Below, piece after piece: positions 34,101 to 43,321 of a stretch of 64,000 nucleotides of DNA; the stretch's first letter is position 1; every line of letters starts with the position of its first letter. The position numbers and the translations under genes are program-made. Origin of the DNA: Aeoliella mucimassa. GTDB taxonomy: Bacteria > Planctomycetota > Planctomycetia > Pirellulales > Lacipirellulaceae. The DNA lies in the NCBI RefSeq assembly GCF_007748035.1, contig NZ_CP036278.1, positions 186,001 through 250,000 on the forward strand, written 5' to 3'. The notes beneath the pieces were generated by a model that worked only from the letters and a program-made list of their open reading frames with translations, had not been told where the DNA came from and made no database searches.

Positions 34101-37100
34101 GGCTGCTCGCGAAACGTTTGGCGACGGACAGCACGGCATCCGCGACGTTTCGGTGCAGGCGGCCATGTTCTTGCCCGAGGAAGGTGCTCGGCTCGCTCAG
34201 ATCACCGTCGAGCCCGAAGCCGGCGGTCGCAGCGAGATGGAAAGCTATAGCACGCCGGCCGATGCCGACTCGCCCGAATGGCAATTGCACGCGACAGCAA
34301 CGCTGTTGGCCGAGTCGCAGTTGCCAGCGGTCGATACGCTACCGACCATCGACCTGGCGGGAGTTCGCCAGCGCACGATCGACAGGAAGACTCGCGACGA
34401 GTTCTACCAGATCGTCGCCGAGCGGGGACTCGTGTACGGTCCGCAGTTCCAGGTGCTCGGCAAAGTCGATCGCACCGACAGCGAAGCGTTGGCTCCCATC
34501 GAAGCCCACGAAGCAGTGGTGGCCGAACTGGCCAAGTACCGCTTGCATCCGGTGCTCGGCGACGCTTGCCTGCAAACGCTCGCGTCGACGGTGCCGCTCG
34601 AAGAGGATGGCAACTACAGCCCTTATACCTACATGCCGGTCGCAGTAGGTTCGGTCCGCGTGATCGAGCCGATTACGTCGCTCGTTAGCCCGGTCTATTG
34701 CTACGCGATTCGCCGGTCGGAAGACGCAACACCGAGCCCCGAGTCGGTCACTAGCGATGTTTATCTGGTCGACGAGACGGGGCGGGTGCTGGTCGAGATG
34801 CTGGCCGCTAAGGTGCAACGCATCGGGCGGGGGGCCGCTGCTGGCGAAATGCATCAGCCGACCGACTGGCTCTACGCACTCGATTGGGTCGATGCCCCGC
34901 TGGCAGAGTCCACTTCGGCCGCCGATGGTACCTGGCTGGTGTTTGGCGACGCAGGAGCCGTGGGGCTCGAAATCGCTAAGCACTTGGCGAGCGACAAGCG
35001 TCGGGTCGTGCTAGTCCGGCCGGGAGCTACTCGCGAGTACGTGGCCGAGGACGATTCGATTGCGATGATGACGATCGATCCTTTGAATGCCGATCACTTC
35101 AGCGAGGTCTTTGCACACATTGCTGAAAGCGGCCAGACGGTCGCAGGCATCGTGCTGTCGTGGCCGCTCGATGTCGAAAATCCCACTGGTGCCGATCCGC
35201 AAACTGCTTGGAGCGATGCTGCTCGGCTCACGGTGCATACCGCGCTCGACGTGGTGAAGAGCACCGTGCGATGTGGTCAATCGAAGATGCCTCGGCTGTG
35301 GATCGCCACGGCCGGCGCGCAGGCCATCGGCGACTCGGCGGTGAACGTGGCCCAAGCCCCGCTGGTCGGTTTCACTCGCGTGGCCGCGGTCGAGCACCCC
35401 GAGCTTTCGCCGACGCTAGTCGATCTCGATCCCCAGAACCCGGATGCCGCGCAGCTTGTCGCCGAACTCGGTGGCGACTCGCCCGAAAGCCAGGTTGCGT
35501 ACCGCGACGGCAAGCGGTTGGTCGCTCGGTTGGTGGCCGACACCACGAGTCGCGACGCAGTTGCTGCCAGCCAGGCTTCGCTTGGCGAACTCAAGCCAGG
35601 TGGGGCGTTCCAGCTCCGCATCACTAGCCCTGGTTCGTTCGACGCGTTGAAGTACGTGCCGGTCGAACGCAAGGCACCTGCGGCTGGCGAAGTGGAACTG
35701 GCCGTGCATGCGACCGGCCTGAACTTCAGCGACGTGCTCAAGGCCCTCGGTTTGTACCCAGGCATCAAAGACGAGATTGTTCCGCTCGGTATCGAGTGCT
35801 CCGGCGTCGTGACTGCGATCGGCGACGGGGTGACCCAATTCAAGGTCGGCGACGAGGTGATGGGCGTTGCTCCCTACGCGTTTGCCTCGCACGCGACCAC
35901 CCGCGACTACACGCTGGTGCACAAGCCGAAGAACATCAGCCACGACGAAGCCTCGACCGTGCCGATCGTGTTTCTCACCGCCCACTACGGGCTGGTGCGA
36001 CTCGCGGGCATCGAGAAGGGGGAGCGGGTACTGATTCACGCAGGGGCCGGCGGTGTTGGTCTGGCTGCCATTCAGATCTGCCAGCACTTCGGTGCCGAGG
36101 TGTTCGCGACTGCCGGAAGCGACGAGAAACGCGACTACCTCCGCTCGCTCGGCGTGAAGCACGTGTATAGCTCGCGAACGCTCGACTTCGCCGAACAGAT
36201 TCTCGAAGACACCAATCGCGAAGGGGTCGACGTGGTGCTCAACTCGCTCCCTGGCGAGGCGATTACCAAGAGCCTGTCGATTCTTCGCGCGTATGGTCGG
36301 TTCCTCGAGATCGGCAAGACCGACATTTACCAAAACCGTAAGATTGGCCTGCTGCCGTTCCAGGATAACCTGTCGTACTTTGCCATCGACCTCGATCGCA
36401 TGCTCCGCCAGCGACCCACGTACATTCGCGGGCTGTACGACGAAGTGATGCCATACTTCGAGAAGGGCATCTACGAGCCCGAGCTGTTCACGCGGTTCGA
36501 GCTGGATGGCACGATCGACGCGTTCCGCTACATGTCGCAGCGCAAGAACATCGGCAAGGTGGTGGTCGCGGTGGCCGACTCCGTCACCGGTGGCGACGAC
36601 CAACCCGCGCTGCCTGACGAGAGCCTGATTCATAGCGACGGTAGCTACCTGATCACCGGTGGTCTTGGTGGTCTCGGTTTGCAAGTCGCCAACTGGCTGG
36701 CCGATAACGGGGCGGGTGGTTTGGTGCTGATGAGCCGCCGGGCCCCGTCGGATGCGCAGCAAGCCGCCATCAAGTCGCTCGAAGCCAAAGGCACCAAGGT
36801 GCATCACCTGCAGGGCGACGTGGTCGACCTTGTCGGGCTGACCGCTGGGCTGGCCGCGCTACCGACCGAGTTACCAAAGATCCGCGGGGTGATTCACGCC
36901 GCTGGCGTATTGGCCGACGGGGTGATGGCCGACATGTCGCTCGAGCAATTCGATCGGGCGATGCTGCCGAAAACACTCGGTGCGTGGAACCTGCACCTGG
37001 CGACCGCCGAGATGCCGCTCGACCTGTTCGTGATGTTCTCCAGCGTCGCTGCCATGATTGGATCGCCTGGGCAATCGAACTACGCGGCTGGCAACGCAGC

Positions 37101-38574
37101 GCTCGACGCCATCGCCCACTATCGCCGGCAGCAGGGCTTGCCGGCCACAAGCATTAACTGGGGTCCCTGGGCTGGCAGCGGTATGGCCGCCGATACGTTC
37201 GGCGAAACCGATCGCGAAGCGGGCATCAAATCGCGCGGCATGGATCTGATCCCCGTCGACGAAGGCCTGCAACTACTAGGCGACCTGGTTGCCGCTGGCA
37301 CGGTGCAAACCACCGTGATGGATGTGTACTGGGAGTCGCTGCTCACATTGCTTGGCTCGCGACGACTCTCCGCGCTCGAGGCCATGGCGTCCGAACATGG
37401 CTCCGGCGAATCGGCCGGCTCCGCAGTCGATCACGATTTCCGCAACGAGCTGTTTGATGCACCAGCCGGCGAGCGGGTGCCGATGGTTCGCGATTATATT
37501 CAGGCCGAACTGGCTCGCATCATGAGCTTCGAGCCCGATCAGCTCGATGTTGATCTGCCGCTAACCGCGTTTGGCCTCGACTCGCTCATGGCTTTGGAGC
37601 TCAAGAACAATCTTGAAGCTCGGCTGGCGTTCACGTTGCCGATGGCCAAGCTATTGGAAGGTCCCAGCATTGCTTCGCTTGCTGGCGACACGGTGCAGCT
37701 GATCCTCGGCGATGAGTCGAGTGATAGCGAAGTGACCTTGAGCAAAGAGTGGAACGCACTAGTGAAGCTTCGCGACGGTTCGGCCGCCGAGCCGCTGGTG
37801 CTGCTCCCCGCCTTGGGTGGCGACGTTGGTTGTTACCACGATCTGGTGCAGCAACTGTCGGTCGATCGCCCGGTACTGGCGTTCCGTCCCCGCGGAATCG
37901 ACGATGCGAATCCACCGCACGAATCGATGCAGCAACTGGCAACCGACTACGCCCAGGCGATCATCGACCTGCAGCCGACCGGACCGCACTACATCGCCGG
38001 TTGGTCGGCTGGCGGTGTCACTGCGTTTGCGGTGGCCGAAGCGATGCTGGCCGCTGGTCGCGAAGTGAAGCTGCTCGCGCTGTTCGATGCTCCGCTGCCG
38101 ACCATCTATCGCAAGATCGACCTGGATGACGAAGCTGGGTTCTTGCTCGATATGATTCGGTTCACCAACCGGTTTGCAGGCACGAACATCGAAGTGTCGA
38201 TCGATAAGACCTCCGACTTGTCGGGCGACGAGCGGTTTGCCTTCGCGCTCAAGCAAGCTCGCGAGCAAGGGATGTTCCCACCGAGCGTGAGCGACGAATA
38301 CGTGCACCGGCTCCTGGCCGTGGGTACTGGATTGATTCGCGCCAGCCAGGGCTATAAGCCGGCTCCGCTCGATATCACCATGCAGTTGTACCTGCCGACT
38401 ATCGCAGGTGGACTGGAAGATATCACGGAGCACGACCTGCCCGACGACAACGGCTGGAAAAGCCTGGTCGGCCAGAACACCGAGTTCACCAACATCACTG
38501 GCGATCACTTCACGATGATGACTGCCGAGGGAGCCAAGCAGCTGGCAAAGCACCTGGATGGATTGCTGAAATAG
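31114..38574 (+). CDS. Single-module highly reducing type I polyketide synthase
   Basis: A 2486-aa enzyme. KS: residues about 34-465, with Cys204 (DTACSSAS), His339 (EAHGTG) and His379 (NIGHTE). AT: about 580-880, with Ser674 (GHSVG) and HAFH at 774-777, which predicts malonyl-CoA. DH: about 950-1240, with His977 (HxxxGxxxxP) and Asp1150. ER: about 1490-1810, with HAGAGGVG at 1642-1649. KR: about 1840-2040, with TGGLGG at 1848 and Tyr1990. ACP: Ser2157 (GLDSL). TE: about 2230-2486, with Ser2298 (GWSAGG) and His2465. All catalytic residues are present, so one module could build and release a fully reduced chain, probably iteratively. No phosphopantetheinyl transferase or tailoring genes adjoin it. 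ATG at 31114 is preferred to TTG at 31111; no clear ribosome site is visible. Confidence 0.97.
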   Translation: MSDLAQRMANLSPAQRKLLQQRLAGQKAQAEPIAIVGMSCRFAGANSLAEYWRVIRDGVEAVSEVPPDRWDIDELYDPTGTQSGKMFTKWGGFVDRIDQFDPQFFGIAPREASRMDPQQRMLLEVAWEAMENGGIPADQLAGSKTGVYVGIGGADYSKVPSQYANYYQQIDAHVGTGNALSIAANRISYIFDFHGPSAAVDTACSSASLAIHLAVESLRRKECNAALAGGVNAIITPETTIAFSKARMLSPEGKCRPFDAGANGYVRGEGCGLVLLKRLADAQRDGDQILAVIRATSVNQDGRTSGISAPNGQSQQECIRAAHTQAGVTAADISYVEAHGTGTPLGDPIEMQALTEIFQRASDDDQPLHVTSVKANIGHTETVSGAAGLIKTVLLMQQELIPPQLYFESINPHIALDGSRIVVPQHATPWPAAGGRRLAGISSFGFGGTNTHLLIEAPSADLVATKDEPEQVERIPAEQVDPTLAAEPRHRHVLKLSGRTSDAIERQAEQIASYLGEHPEATLADVCFTANTGRADFNHRAAIASDSRESLEKALATLAAGKASPTVKRGQVKGIARPKVAFLFTGQGSQYAQMGRELYRTEPVFRDAIDQCDEILRVGLSESLLSILFPTDNDDAELVNQTIFTQPALFAIEYAMARLWQSWGVEPSILLGHSVGEYVAATVAGCMTLPEGLGLISERARLMQQISKPGKMAVVFAAEADVAKKLAGQEDRVAIAAVNGPENTVISGDAAAVDALVDEFESSGVGLQRLVVSHAFHSPLMDEMLDAFEEFAAGIQFQPPTIPLVSNLTGQVMTEAPTARYWRDHVRGAVRFVDGVERVAEAKVSVLLEVGPTASLLGMAKRCLAGYSAASISSLRKGQDADQALATAVGEMYTAGVKLDWRARSTHQASQRLMLPNYPFHRDRFWFDVDGPAGSGIARRGATGGRPLLGGRVPSVWTNAVYETIVDAHSPGYLVDHQVQGSVVVPAAAFIEQGLAAARETFGDGQHGIRDVSVQAAMFLPEEGARLAQITVEPEAGGRSEMESYSTPADADSPEWQLHATATLLAESQLPAVDTLPTIDLAGVRQRTIDRKTRDEFYQIVAERGLVYGPQFQVLGKVDRTDSEALAPIEAHEAVVAELAKYRLHPVLGDACLQTLASTVPLEEDGNYSPYTYMPVAVGSVRVIEPITSLVSPVYCYAIRRSEDATPSPESVTSDVYLVDETGRVLVEMLAAKVQRIGRGAAAGEMHQPTDWLYALDWVDAPLAESTSAADGTWLVFGDAGAVGLEIAKHLASDKRRVVLVRPGATREYVAEDDSIAMMTIDPLNADHFSEVFAHIAESGQTVAGIVLSWPLDVENPTGADPQTAWSDAARLTVHTALDVVKSTVRCGQSKMPRLWIATAGAQAIGDSAVNVAQAPLVGFTRVAAVEHPELSPTLVDLDPQNPDAAQLVAELGGDSPESQVAYRDGKRLVARLVADTTSRDAVAASQASLGELKPGGAFQLRITSPGSFDALKYVPVERKAPAAGEVELAVHATGLNFSDVLKALGLYPGIKDEIVPLGIECSGVVTAIGDGVTQFKVGDEVMGVAPYAFASHATTRDYTLVHKPKNISHDEASTVPIVFLTAHYGLVRLAGIEKGERVLIHAGAGGVGLAAIQICQHFGAEVFATAGSDEKRDYLRSLGVKHVYSSRTLDFAEQILEDTNREGVDVVLNSLPGEAITKSLSILRAYGRFLEIGKTDIYQNRKIGLLPFQDNLSYFAIDLDRMLRQRPTYIRGLYDEVMPYFEKGIYEPELFTRFELDGTIDAFRYMSQRKNIGKVVVAVADSVTGGDDQPALPDESLIHSDGSYLITGGLGGLGLQVANWLADNGAGGLVLMSRRAPSDAQQAAIKSLEAKGTKVHHLQGDVVDLVGLTAGLAALPTELPKIRGVIHAAGVLADGVMADMSLEQFDRAMLPKTLGAWNLHLATAEMPLDLFVMFSSVAAMIGSPGQSNYAAGNAALDAIAHYRRQQGLPATSINWGPWAGSGMAADTFGETDREAGIKSRGMDLIPVDEGLQLLGDLVAAGTVQTTVMDVYWESLLTLLGSRRLSALEAMASEHGSGESAGSAVDHDFRNELFDAPAGERVPMVRDYIQAELARIMSFEPDQLDVDLPLTAFGLDSLMALELKNNLEARLAFTLPMAKLLEGPSIASLAGDTVQLILGDESSDSEVTLSKEWNALVKLRDGSAAEPLVLLPALGGDVGCYHDLVQQLSVDRPVLAFRPRGIDDANPPHESMQQLATDYAQAIIDLQPTGPHYIAGWSAGGVTAFAVAEAMLAAGREVKLLALFDAPLPTIYRKIDLDDEAGFLLDMIRFTNRFAGTNIEVSIDKTSDLSGDERFAFALKQAREQGMFPPSVSDEYVHRLLAVGTGLIRASQGYKPAPLDITMQLYLPTIAGGLEDITEHDLPDDNGWKSLVGQNTEFTNITGDHFTMMTAEGAKQLAKHLDGLLK

Positions 38575-38658
38575 CGTAGGCTTTCAGGCATCGAGTTTCG
38601 GGGGTAAGCTGAACATCGTTGGCTTATCCTTCTGATTCCTGAATCGACACTCTTCGTT

Positions 38659-39996
38659 ATGAACCAGCCTATTATTAGTGTTTCCGGGTTGCGCGGCATC
38701 GTCGGCGAGTCGCTCTCGCCCGAGCTCGTGGCCCGCTACCTTGGTGCGTTTGCTTCGCAGTTGCCGCGTGGTCCGGTGCTATTGTCGTACGACGGTCGGG
38801 CGACTGGGCCGATGCTCTCGGCTGCCGCGCGGTCGACGTTGATGGCGACCGGGCATATGGTGCTCGACGCCGGCCCGACAGCCACGCCGACGACGGGAGT
38901 GTTGGTGAAGCACTATCACTGTGTCGGCGGGGTGCAGATCTCTGCTTCGCACAATCCGGCCGAGTACAATGGTATCAAACTGTTCGGCCCCGACGGTCGG
39001 GTCATTCCGGCAAACGAAGGCTTGCAGGTGCGTCGCCGGTACGAAGCGGGCGAAGTGCAATGGGTCCGCCACGACGAAGTCGGCGACTATGAACTGCTGG
39101 CCGACGTGGTGAACGAACACTGGGATCTCATCGCTCCGTTGGTCGACGTCGAACGCATTCGCAGTCACAAGTTCAAGGTGCTCCTCGATTCGAATCACGG
39201 GGCAGGTGGAGTGGTCGGCAAGCACGTGCTGCAGAAGCTTGGCTGCGAGACGATTCACCTGGGGGCCGAGCCAACCGGCGAGTTCCTGCATACCCCCGAG
39301 CCGACCGCCGAGAACCTGACCGGCGTGTGTCAGCAGGTCGCCAGCCAGCAAGTTGCGGTGGGGTTCTGTCAGGATCCCGACGCCGATCGGCTGGCGCTAA
39401 TCGACGAACGCGGACGCTACGTCGGCGAAGAGTTCACGCTCGCGATTGCGGTAGATCATGTGCTGCGAGCCACCCCTGGCCCGGTGGTGACGAATTGCTC
39501 GACCAGCCGGATGACCCAGGACCTGGCCGAGAAGTTCGGAGTTCCTTTCTTCCGCTCCGCGGTCGGCGAGGCGAATGTAGTTGACAAGATGATTCACCAC
39601 GACGCAGTGCTCGGCGGCGAAGGCAACGGTGGCGTCATTCACCCCAAGGTCATCGGGGTGCGCGATAGCATGGTTAGCATGGCCTTGGTGCTCGACGCCT
39701 TGGCGGCTCGCGAGGTACCGCTAAGCCAGTTGGTCGACGAGTTGCCCCAGTACGCGATTCACAAAGCCAAGGTGACGATGCCAGCCGAGCGGGTAGAAGC
39801 CGCTTGCGGGCAGCTCGAATCGCACTTCGCCGCGGCCACGCCTGATCGGATGGACGGGTTGCGGCTCGACTGGCCCGACCGCTGGCTGCTGGTGCGGGCG
39901 AGCAACACCGAGCCGATTGTTCGCATCTTTGCCGAAGCTCCCACGGCCGAAGCCGCCAAAGAGCTGTGCGACGAAGCCGCCGAGGTGATGGGATAA
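38659..39996 (+). CDS. glmM: Phosphohexomutase (phosphoglucosamine/phosphomannomutase family)
   Basis: A 445-aa alpha-D-phosphohexomutase that moves phosphate between C6 and C1 of a hexose or hexosamine. The phosphoserine loop SASHNP, the metal site DPDADRLA, the sugar loop GGEGNGGVIHP and the phosphate-binding RASNTEPIVR are all intact. The GEGNGG loop is of the type seen in GlmM-like enzymes of some bacteria and archaea rather than the GEQSGH of classical GlmM, so the substrate is uncertain between glucosamine, mannose and glucose phosphates. It follows the polyketide synthase by 84 bp on the same strand. The stop codon abuts the ATG of the next gene. Confidence 0.88.
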   Translation: MNQPIISVSGLRGIVGESLSPELVARYLGAFASQLPRGPVLLSYDGRATGPMLSAAARSTLMATGHMVLDAGPTATPTTGVLVKHYHCVGGVQISASHNPAEYNGIKLFGPDGRVIPANEGLQVRRRYEAGEVQWVRHDEVGDYELLADVVNEHWDLIAPLVDVERIRSHKFKVLLDSNHGAGGVVGKHVLQKLGCETIHLGAEPTGEFLHTPEPTAENLTGVCQQVASQQVAVGFCQDPDADRLALIDERGRYVGEEFTLAIAVDHVLRATPGPVVTNCSTSRMTQDLAEKFGVPFFRSAVGEANVVDKMIHHDAVLGGEGNGGVIHPKVIGVRDSMVSMALVLDALAAREVPLSQLVDELPQYAIHKAKVTMPAERVEAACGQLESHFAAATPDRMDGLRLDWPDRWLLVRASNTEPIVRIFAEAPTAEAAKELCDEAAEVMG

Positions 39997-40356
39997 ATGC
40001 GATTCGGCATTCGATCGCTATTGATCGTTAGTGCGCTACTGGCGGTGGGAATCAGCCTAGTGCGGTTCGCCTGGCACTCCTGGCCGTCGATGGTGATCTC
40101 GGTAAGCTTCGGATTGCTACTAGGGCTCGCGTTGAACGTGCTTCGCGTGCTGAAAGAACGTAGCAGCGAGATGCCTCGCGGGCTGCTTACCGGTATGTTC
40201 CTAGTGGCCGCCGGCATTGCCGTGGCCGAAGCGTTTATCGATAGCCCGAGCAAAATCGGGTGCTTCGTTGGGCTGGTGGTTTACGGTGGGTTCTACTTCA
40301 CATGGCAACGTTGGCTGCCGGGGTTACTCGCTGCTTGTGGGCTTGAGAATGCGTGA
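39997..40356 (+). CDS. Hypothetical membrane protein
   Basis: A 119-aa hydrophobic protein with about four membrane helices and no recognised family. Its ATG directly follows the TAA of the phosphohexomutase gene, and its last 8 bp overlap the next gene, so the three should be translated from one message. A coupled, housekeeping-linked membrane protein is all that can be inferred. Confidence 0.7.
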   Translation: MRFGIRSLLIVSALLAVGISLVRFAWHSWPSMVISVSFGLLLGLALNVLRVLKERSSEMPRGLLTGMFLVAAGIAVAEAFIDSPSKIGCFVGLVVYGGFYFTWQRWLPGLLAACGLENA

Positions 40357-40756
40357 GCCGAAAGAGCAATCTGGTAACGCGACTGACAACCCTTACCAGT
40401 CGCCGCAGATCGCACAGCAGGGGGGGCCTGGGCGTCGCAGGCTGATGTTAAGTTGGTCGCCTGGCTTCTTGCCTTTTGTGTTCACGATGGTCCATACCGC
40501 GGCCATAGGTTGGTACGCATTGTATGGCAACTCGAGTACTGCTCTCGCTTCCGACTCTGGACTGGAGCGGTGGACGCTCTGGTGTTGGATTGATTTCCCA
40601 ATTGGCACACTCGCCCTATTCGAAGAGTGGGTGATCGAATCCGACTCCGCCACCTTCACCTGGCTACTGATGCTGGGAGGGGCTCAGTGGGCGTTGTGGG
40701 GATGGATCGTTCAGCAGTTGCTGCAGGTGATGGTTCGCGAAACGCGGACTCCCTGA
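40349..40756 (+). CDS. Membrane protein with planctomycete NPYQSP motif
   Basis: A 135-aa protein with a polar N-terminus containing DNPYQSP, then three membrane helices. NPYxSP near the N-terminus is frequent in small planctomycete membrane proteins, known to me from experience; no function has been attached to it. The ATG at 40349 overlaps the end of the preceding gene by 8 bp (ATGCGTGA). The longer frame from 40217 would overlap that gene by 140 bp and is unlikely. Confidence 0.7.
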   Translation: MREPKEQSGNATDNPYQSPQIAQQGGPGRRRLMLSWSPGFLPFVFTMVHTAAIGWYALYGNSSTALASDSGLERWTLWCWIDFPIGTLALFEEWVIESDSATFTWLLMLGGAQWALWGWIVQQLLQVMVRETRTP

Positions 40757-40769
40757 ACTCTCCGAGAGC

Positions 40770-41372
40770 CTAAGTCATCAACTTGTAAATCAGGTAACCA
40801 AATCCACCAGTGGCTAGCGTAATGCCTAGCAGCCCGAGCAGACCATCGCGGGCGGTGATGGCCAGCCCCAGGAATAAGATCGCTGCGGCCGGCACCGCAG
40901 CCAGCCCGGGAATCAACTCGGCCATCGGCATCATCAGCGCGAGCAACACGCAGAGTCCGGCGATCACGTGCTCCATCGGACCTTCGACCAGCACCTGCAG
41001 TCGGCTGCCGAGAAAGCCATCGACCCACTTCGCCCAAGGGCGACTTCTGTCGACGGCTTCGAGCACTTTCTTCTTTTTGACGCTACGCTCACCAAGCACC
41101 GCAGGCACCCACGGGTGAGTCCGTCCCAGCATGTATTGCGATGAGATCAGGATGATGATCGATCCCATGATGGTCGGTACGAAGGGAATCATGCCGATGG
41201 GGGGAATCAGAGCAATGAGCGCAGGCAGCACCAACAACGGCCCAAACGTCCGCCCGTCGAAAGCGTCGAGCGCTTCTCGCACCGTGAGCGTCTCGTCTTC
41301 CTGCTCGACTTTGGTTTCGAGTTGGTCGACGACTTCTTCGAGATTTTGAGGCGATCCGTCGGTGGCAGGCAT
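40770..41372 (-). CDS. ExoD-family membrane protein
   Basis: A 200-aa member of the ExoD family (named for a rhizobial exopolysaccharide gene, biochemical role unclear). A soluble N-terminal segment (LEEVVDQLE, then TVREALDAFDGRTFGPLLVL) leads into four helices with the family motif ALIPPIGMIPFVPTIMG and the C-terminal AITARDGLLGLLG. I chose ATG at 41372. The frame runs to 41609 but that extension covers the pgk terminator and has no family match. It is convergent with the NPYQSP gene and co-directional with pgk. Confidence 0.85.
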   Translation of the reverse strand: MPATDGSPQNLEEVVDQLETKVEQEDETLTVREALDAFDGRTFGPLLVLPALIALIPPIGMIPFVPTIMGSIIILISSQYMLGRTHPWVPAVLGERSVKKKKVLEAVDRSRPWAKWVDGFLGSRLQVLVEGPMEHVIAGLCVLLALMMPMAELIPGLAAVPAAAILFLGLAITARDGLLGLLGITLATGGFGYLIYKLMT

Positions 41373-41572
41373 GGTTTTTTGGTGGTCGGCAAGCGACCAG
41401 TAGGGTGGTTGCAAAACGATCAATCTAACAAAGATGCTCTGGGAAATGCGGGATAAACTCCGCATTTCAGGCGTCTGGCGACACGCGGCCCGTTTAGGCT
41501 CGGTCGTCGAACTACTAATAATGCAACTCGCAGGCCAAAGTACCAACGTGGTGAAAAATGGAGTGCGCAACA

Positions 41573-41613
41573 AAAAAGTGCTGCGGCCATCAGCGATGGC
41601 ACGCAGCACTTTG
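41573..41613 (-). terminator. Intrinsic terminator of the pgk gene
   Basis: On the minus strand AAAGTGCTGCG and CGCAGCACTTT (41602-41612 and 41575-41585) form an 11-bp stem with a 16-nt loop followed by a run of T. It begins about 30 bp after the pgk stop. Confidence 0.85.
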
Positions 41614-41642
41614 TGTTTTGCAGTTGATTGTCGTGCTAGCGG

Positions 41643-43025
41643 TTACTTGGCACCCAAACGCAGGGCAACCAGGTAAGGCACTGGTTCGCTACCCAATGCG
41701 TTGAGCACGGTACCACCAGCGGTGAAGGTGTGGGTCACCCAGTCGGGCTCGCCGTACTTGTCGAGGGCCTTGCCCCCTTCGCCACCGCCGACGTAAACCT
41801 CGACGCCAGCTTCCTTCATCCGCTTAAGCTCTGGAATCCAGGCCTTGGTGCCACCTTCGAACTTGGGATCTTCGAACATGCCGAACACGCCGTTGTGGAA
41901 GGCTACTGCGCCGCTACCATGCTTTTCGATGAACTCACCAACAGCTGCGTGGAACTTCTCGATCGACTTGGGACCGATGTCGAACTGTTGATCGTTGGGC
42001 TCCAGTTCGTCCTTGGAGGTGCCATCGCCGATGATCGAGTCGCAAGGCACCGTGAAGGTGATGCCCTTCTCGCGACCGTCGGCCACGATTGCCTTGGCCT
42101 GCGCCACGCGGTCTTCGGGAATGTACCAAGGCTCGCCCTTGTTCACGGGGTCTTCCGCGGCGCCGAGCGACACGGGAGCGTTGTCCAACTCACCGATGGC
42201 TTTGCGAATGGCCATGGCCAGCGAACCGGAAGCGAAGATTTGCTTGATCGAACCGCGGGCGATCATGGCTTCCATGTCGTCGAGCTTGTCGATCTTGATA
42301 CCACTGAACACGGCCAGCGTCGCGCCCAGGCACTTTTGCATCGGGCCATCGAACTCGCCAGCGGCGTACTTGCCGAGGGCCACTTTCTCCATGGCCGCGG
42401 GAACGACCACGCTCGAGGCATCGAGCGAACCAGCACTGAAGGCTTCGTGCACGTACACGCTGCCGATCTTCTCGGCACACTCGTTGGAGAACTTCGCCAG
42501 GTTCTCGGCCAGCGCGGGCACGTCGTCCTTCTTGGCCTTCCACATCACTCGCTCGATGTTGTACTTACGAGTGTTCTCCAGCACGATCACCGCACCGGCT
42601 TCTGCGGCGTCGATCGTCTGCTTTACTTCGGGCTTGATGGTCAGCGTCTCTTCGTCGAGCCAGTCGCCGATCATCGGTACTTCGCAGCCCAGCAGTTCGC
42701 CGATGCGCTTGGCGACTTTGTCGAGGCTCTTCTCGGGATCACGACCGATGTGGCCGAAGATCACTTGCTTCCAGCCGCGCTCTTGGCCGTACTTGAGGGT
42801 GTCGACCATCGAACGCAGGCGGATGTCGCCTTCGCCGACCGTTGCGCCCGGCTTCGCGTCCACGTCGCCCCGCACCAGCACCACGGTGCCCGATGGCAGG
42901 TCGGCCAGAGACTCGAGACGTGGTACCGCCGACAGGTAGTCGTTCAGCCCCAGATCGGGAGCCGCGGCCCGGCCTTCGACGATGGTTTCACACCAGGTTT
43001 GCATTTCGGCAGGGGTTACGGGCAT
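41643..43025 (-). CDS. pgk: Divergent phosphoglycerate kinase
   Basis: A 460-aa protein alignable to phosphoglycerate kinase along its length, but with many changed motifs. RVDFNVP becomes RGDVDAKP. HLGRP becomes HIGRD. ENxRF becomes ENTRK. The AFGxAHRxHxS segment becomes AFSAGSLDASS, losing the His-Arg pair that grips 3-phosphoglycerate. GGAKVxDK becomes FSGIKIDK. The nucleotide loop GGGDT becomes GGGEGGKA. Lysines of the hinge and several arginines remain. It also has a 30-residue N-terminal extension. It may be a true but divergent enzyme or a paralogue with another substrate. It stands alone with its own terminator. Confidence 0.8.
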   Translation of the reverse strand: MPVTPAEMQTWCETIVEGRAAAPDLGLNDYLSAVPRLESLADLPSGTVVLVRGDVDAKPGATVGEGDIRLRSMVDTLKYGQERGWKQVIFGHIGRDPEKSLDKVAKRIGELLGCEVPMIGDWLDEETLTIKPEVKQTIDAAEAGAVIVLENTRKYNIERVMWKAKKDDVPALAENLAKFSNECAEKIGSVYVHEAFSAGSLDASSVVVPAAMEKVALGKYAAGEFDGPMQKCLGATLAVFSGIKIDKLDDMEAMIARGSIKQIFASGSLAMAIRKAIGELDNAPVSLGAAEDPVNKGEPWYIPEDRVAQAKAIVADGREKGITFTVPCDSIIGDGTSKDELEPNDQQFDIGPKSIEKFHAAVGEFIEKHGSGAVAFHNGVFGMFEDPKFEGGTKAWIPELKRMKEAGVEVYVGGGEGGKALDKYGEPDWVTHTFTAGGTVLNALGSEPVPYLVALRLGAK

Positions 43026-43321
43026 GGCTAGTTTCCTCTTGTTGGAACGAAAATATGGGTGAAATAGGGAATCGTGGGCAAGTTCAGGCTGCGGCGTTCG
43101 ATCGCCAGACCGCCTGTTTCCGCCGAGTAATTCCGCTCGAGTGCACTTATTTGCGATCAGCCACGGGGGGCCTAATCGCCAACGATTTTATCGCGCCAAA
43201 CCCACCCTTACAAAGGTGCGGGGCAGGGGGATGCAAGATTCTGGACCTCTGTAGTTTCAACTCCAGCAACCGGTAGCTAGAATGACAGCACAGGCGCCAA
43301 ACGATTTTCTCACCCTTTCCC

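Noticed and set aside
35416-36807. 463-codon minus-strand ORF inside the polyketide synthase
   Set aside because: It is antisense to the ER and KR domains, whose motifs are intact on the plus strand; no independent support.
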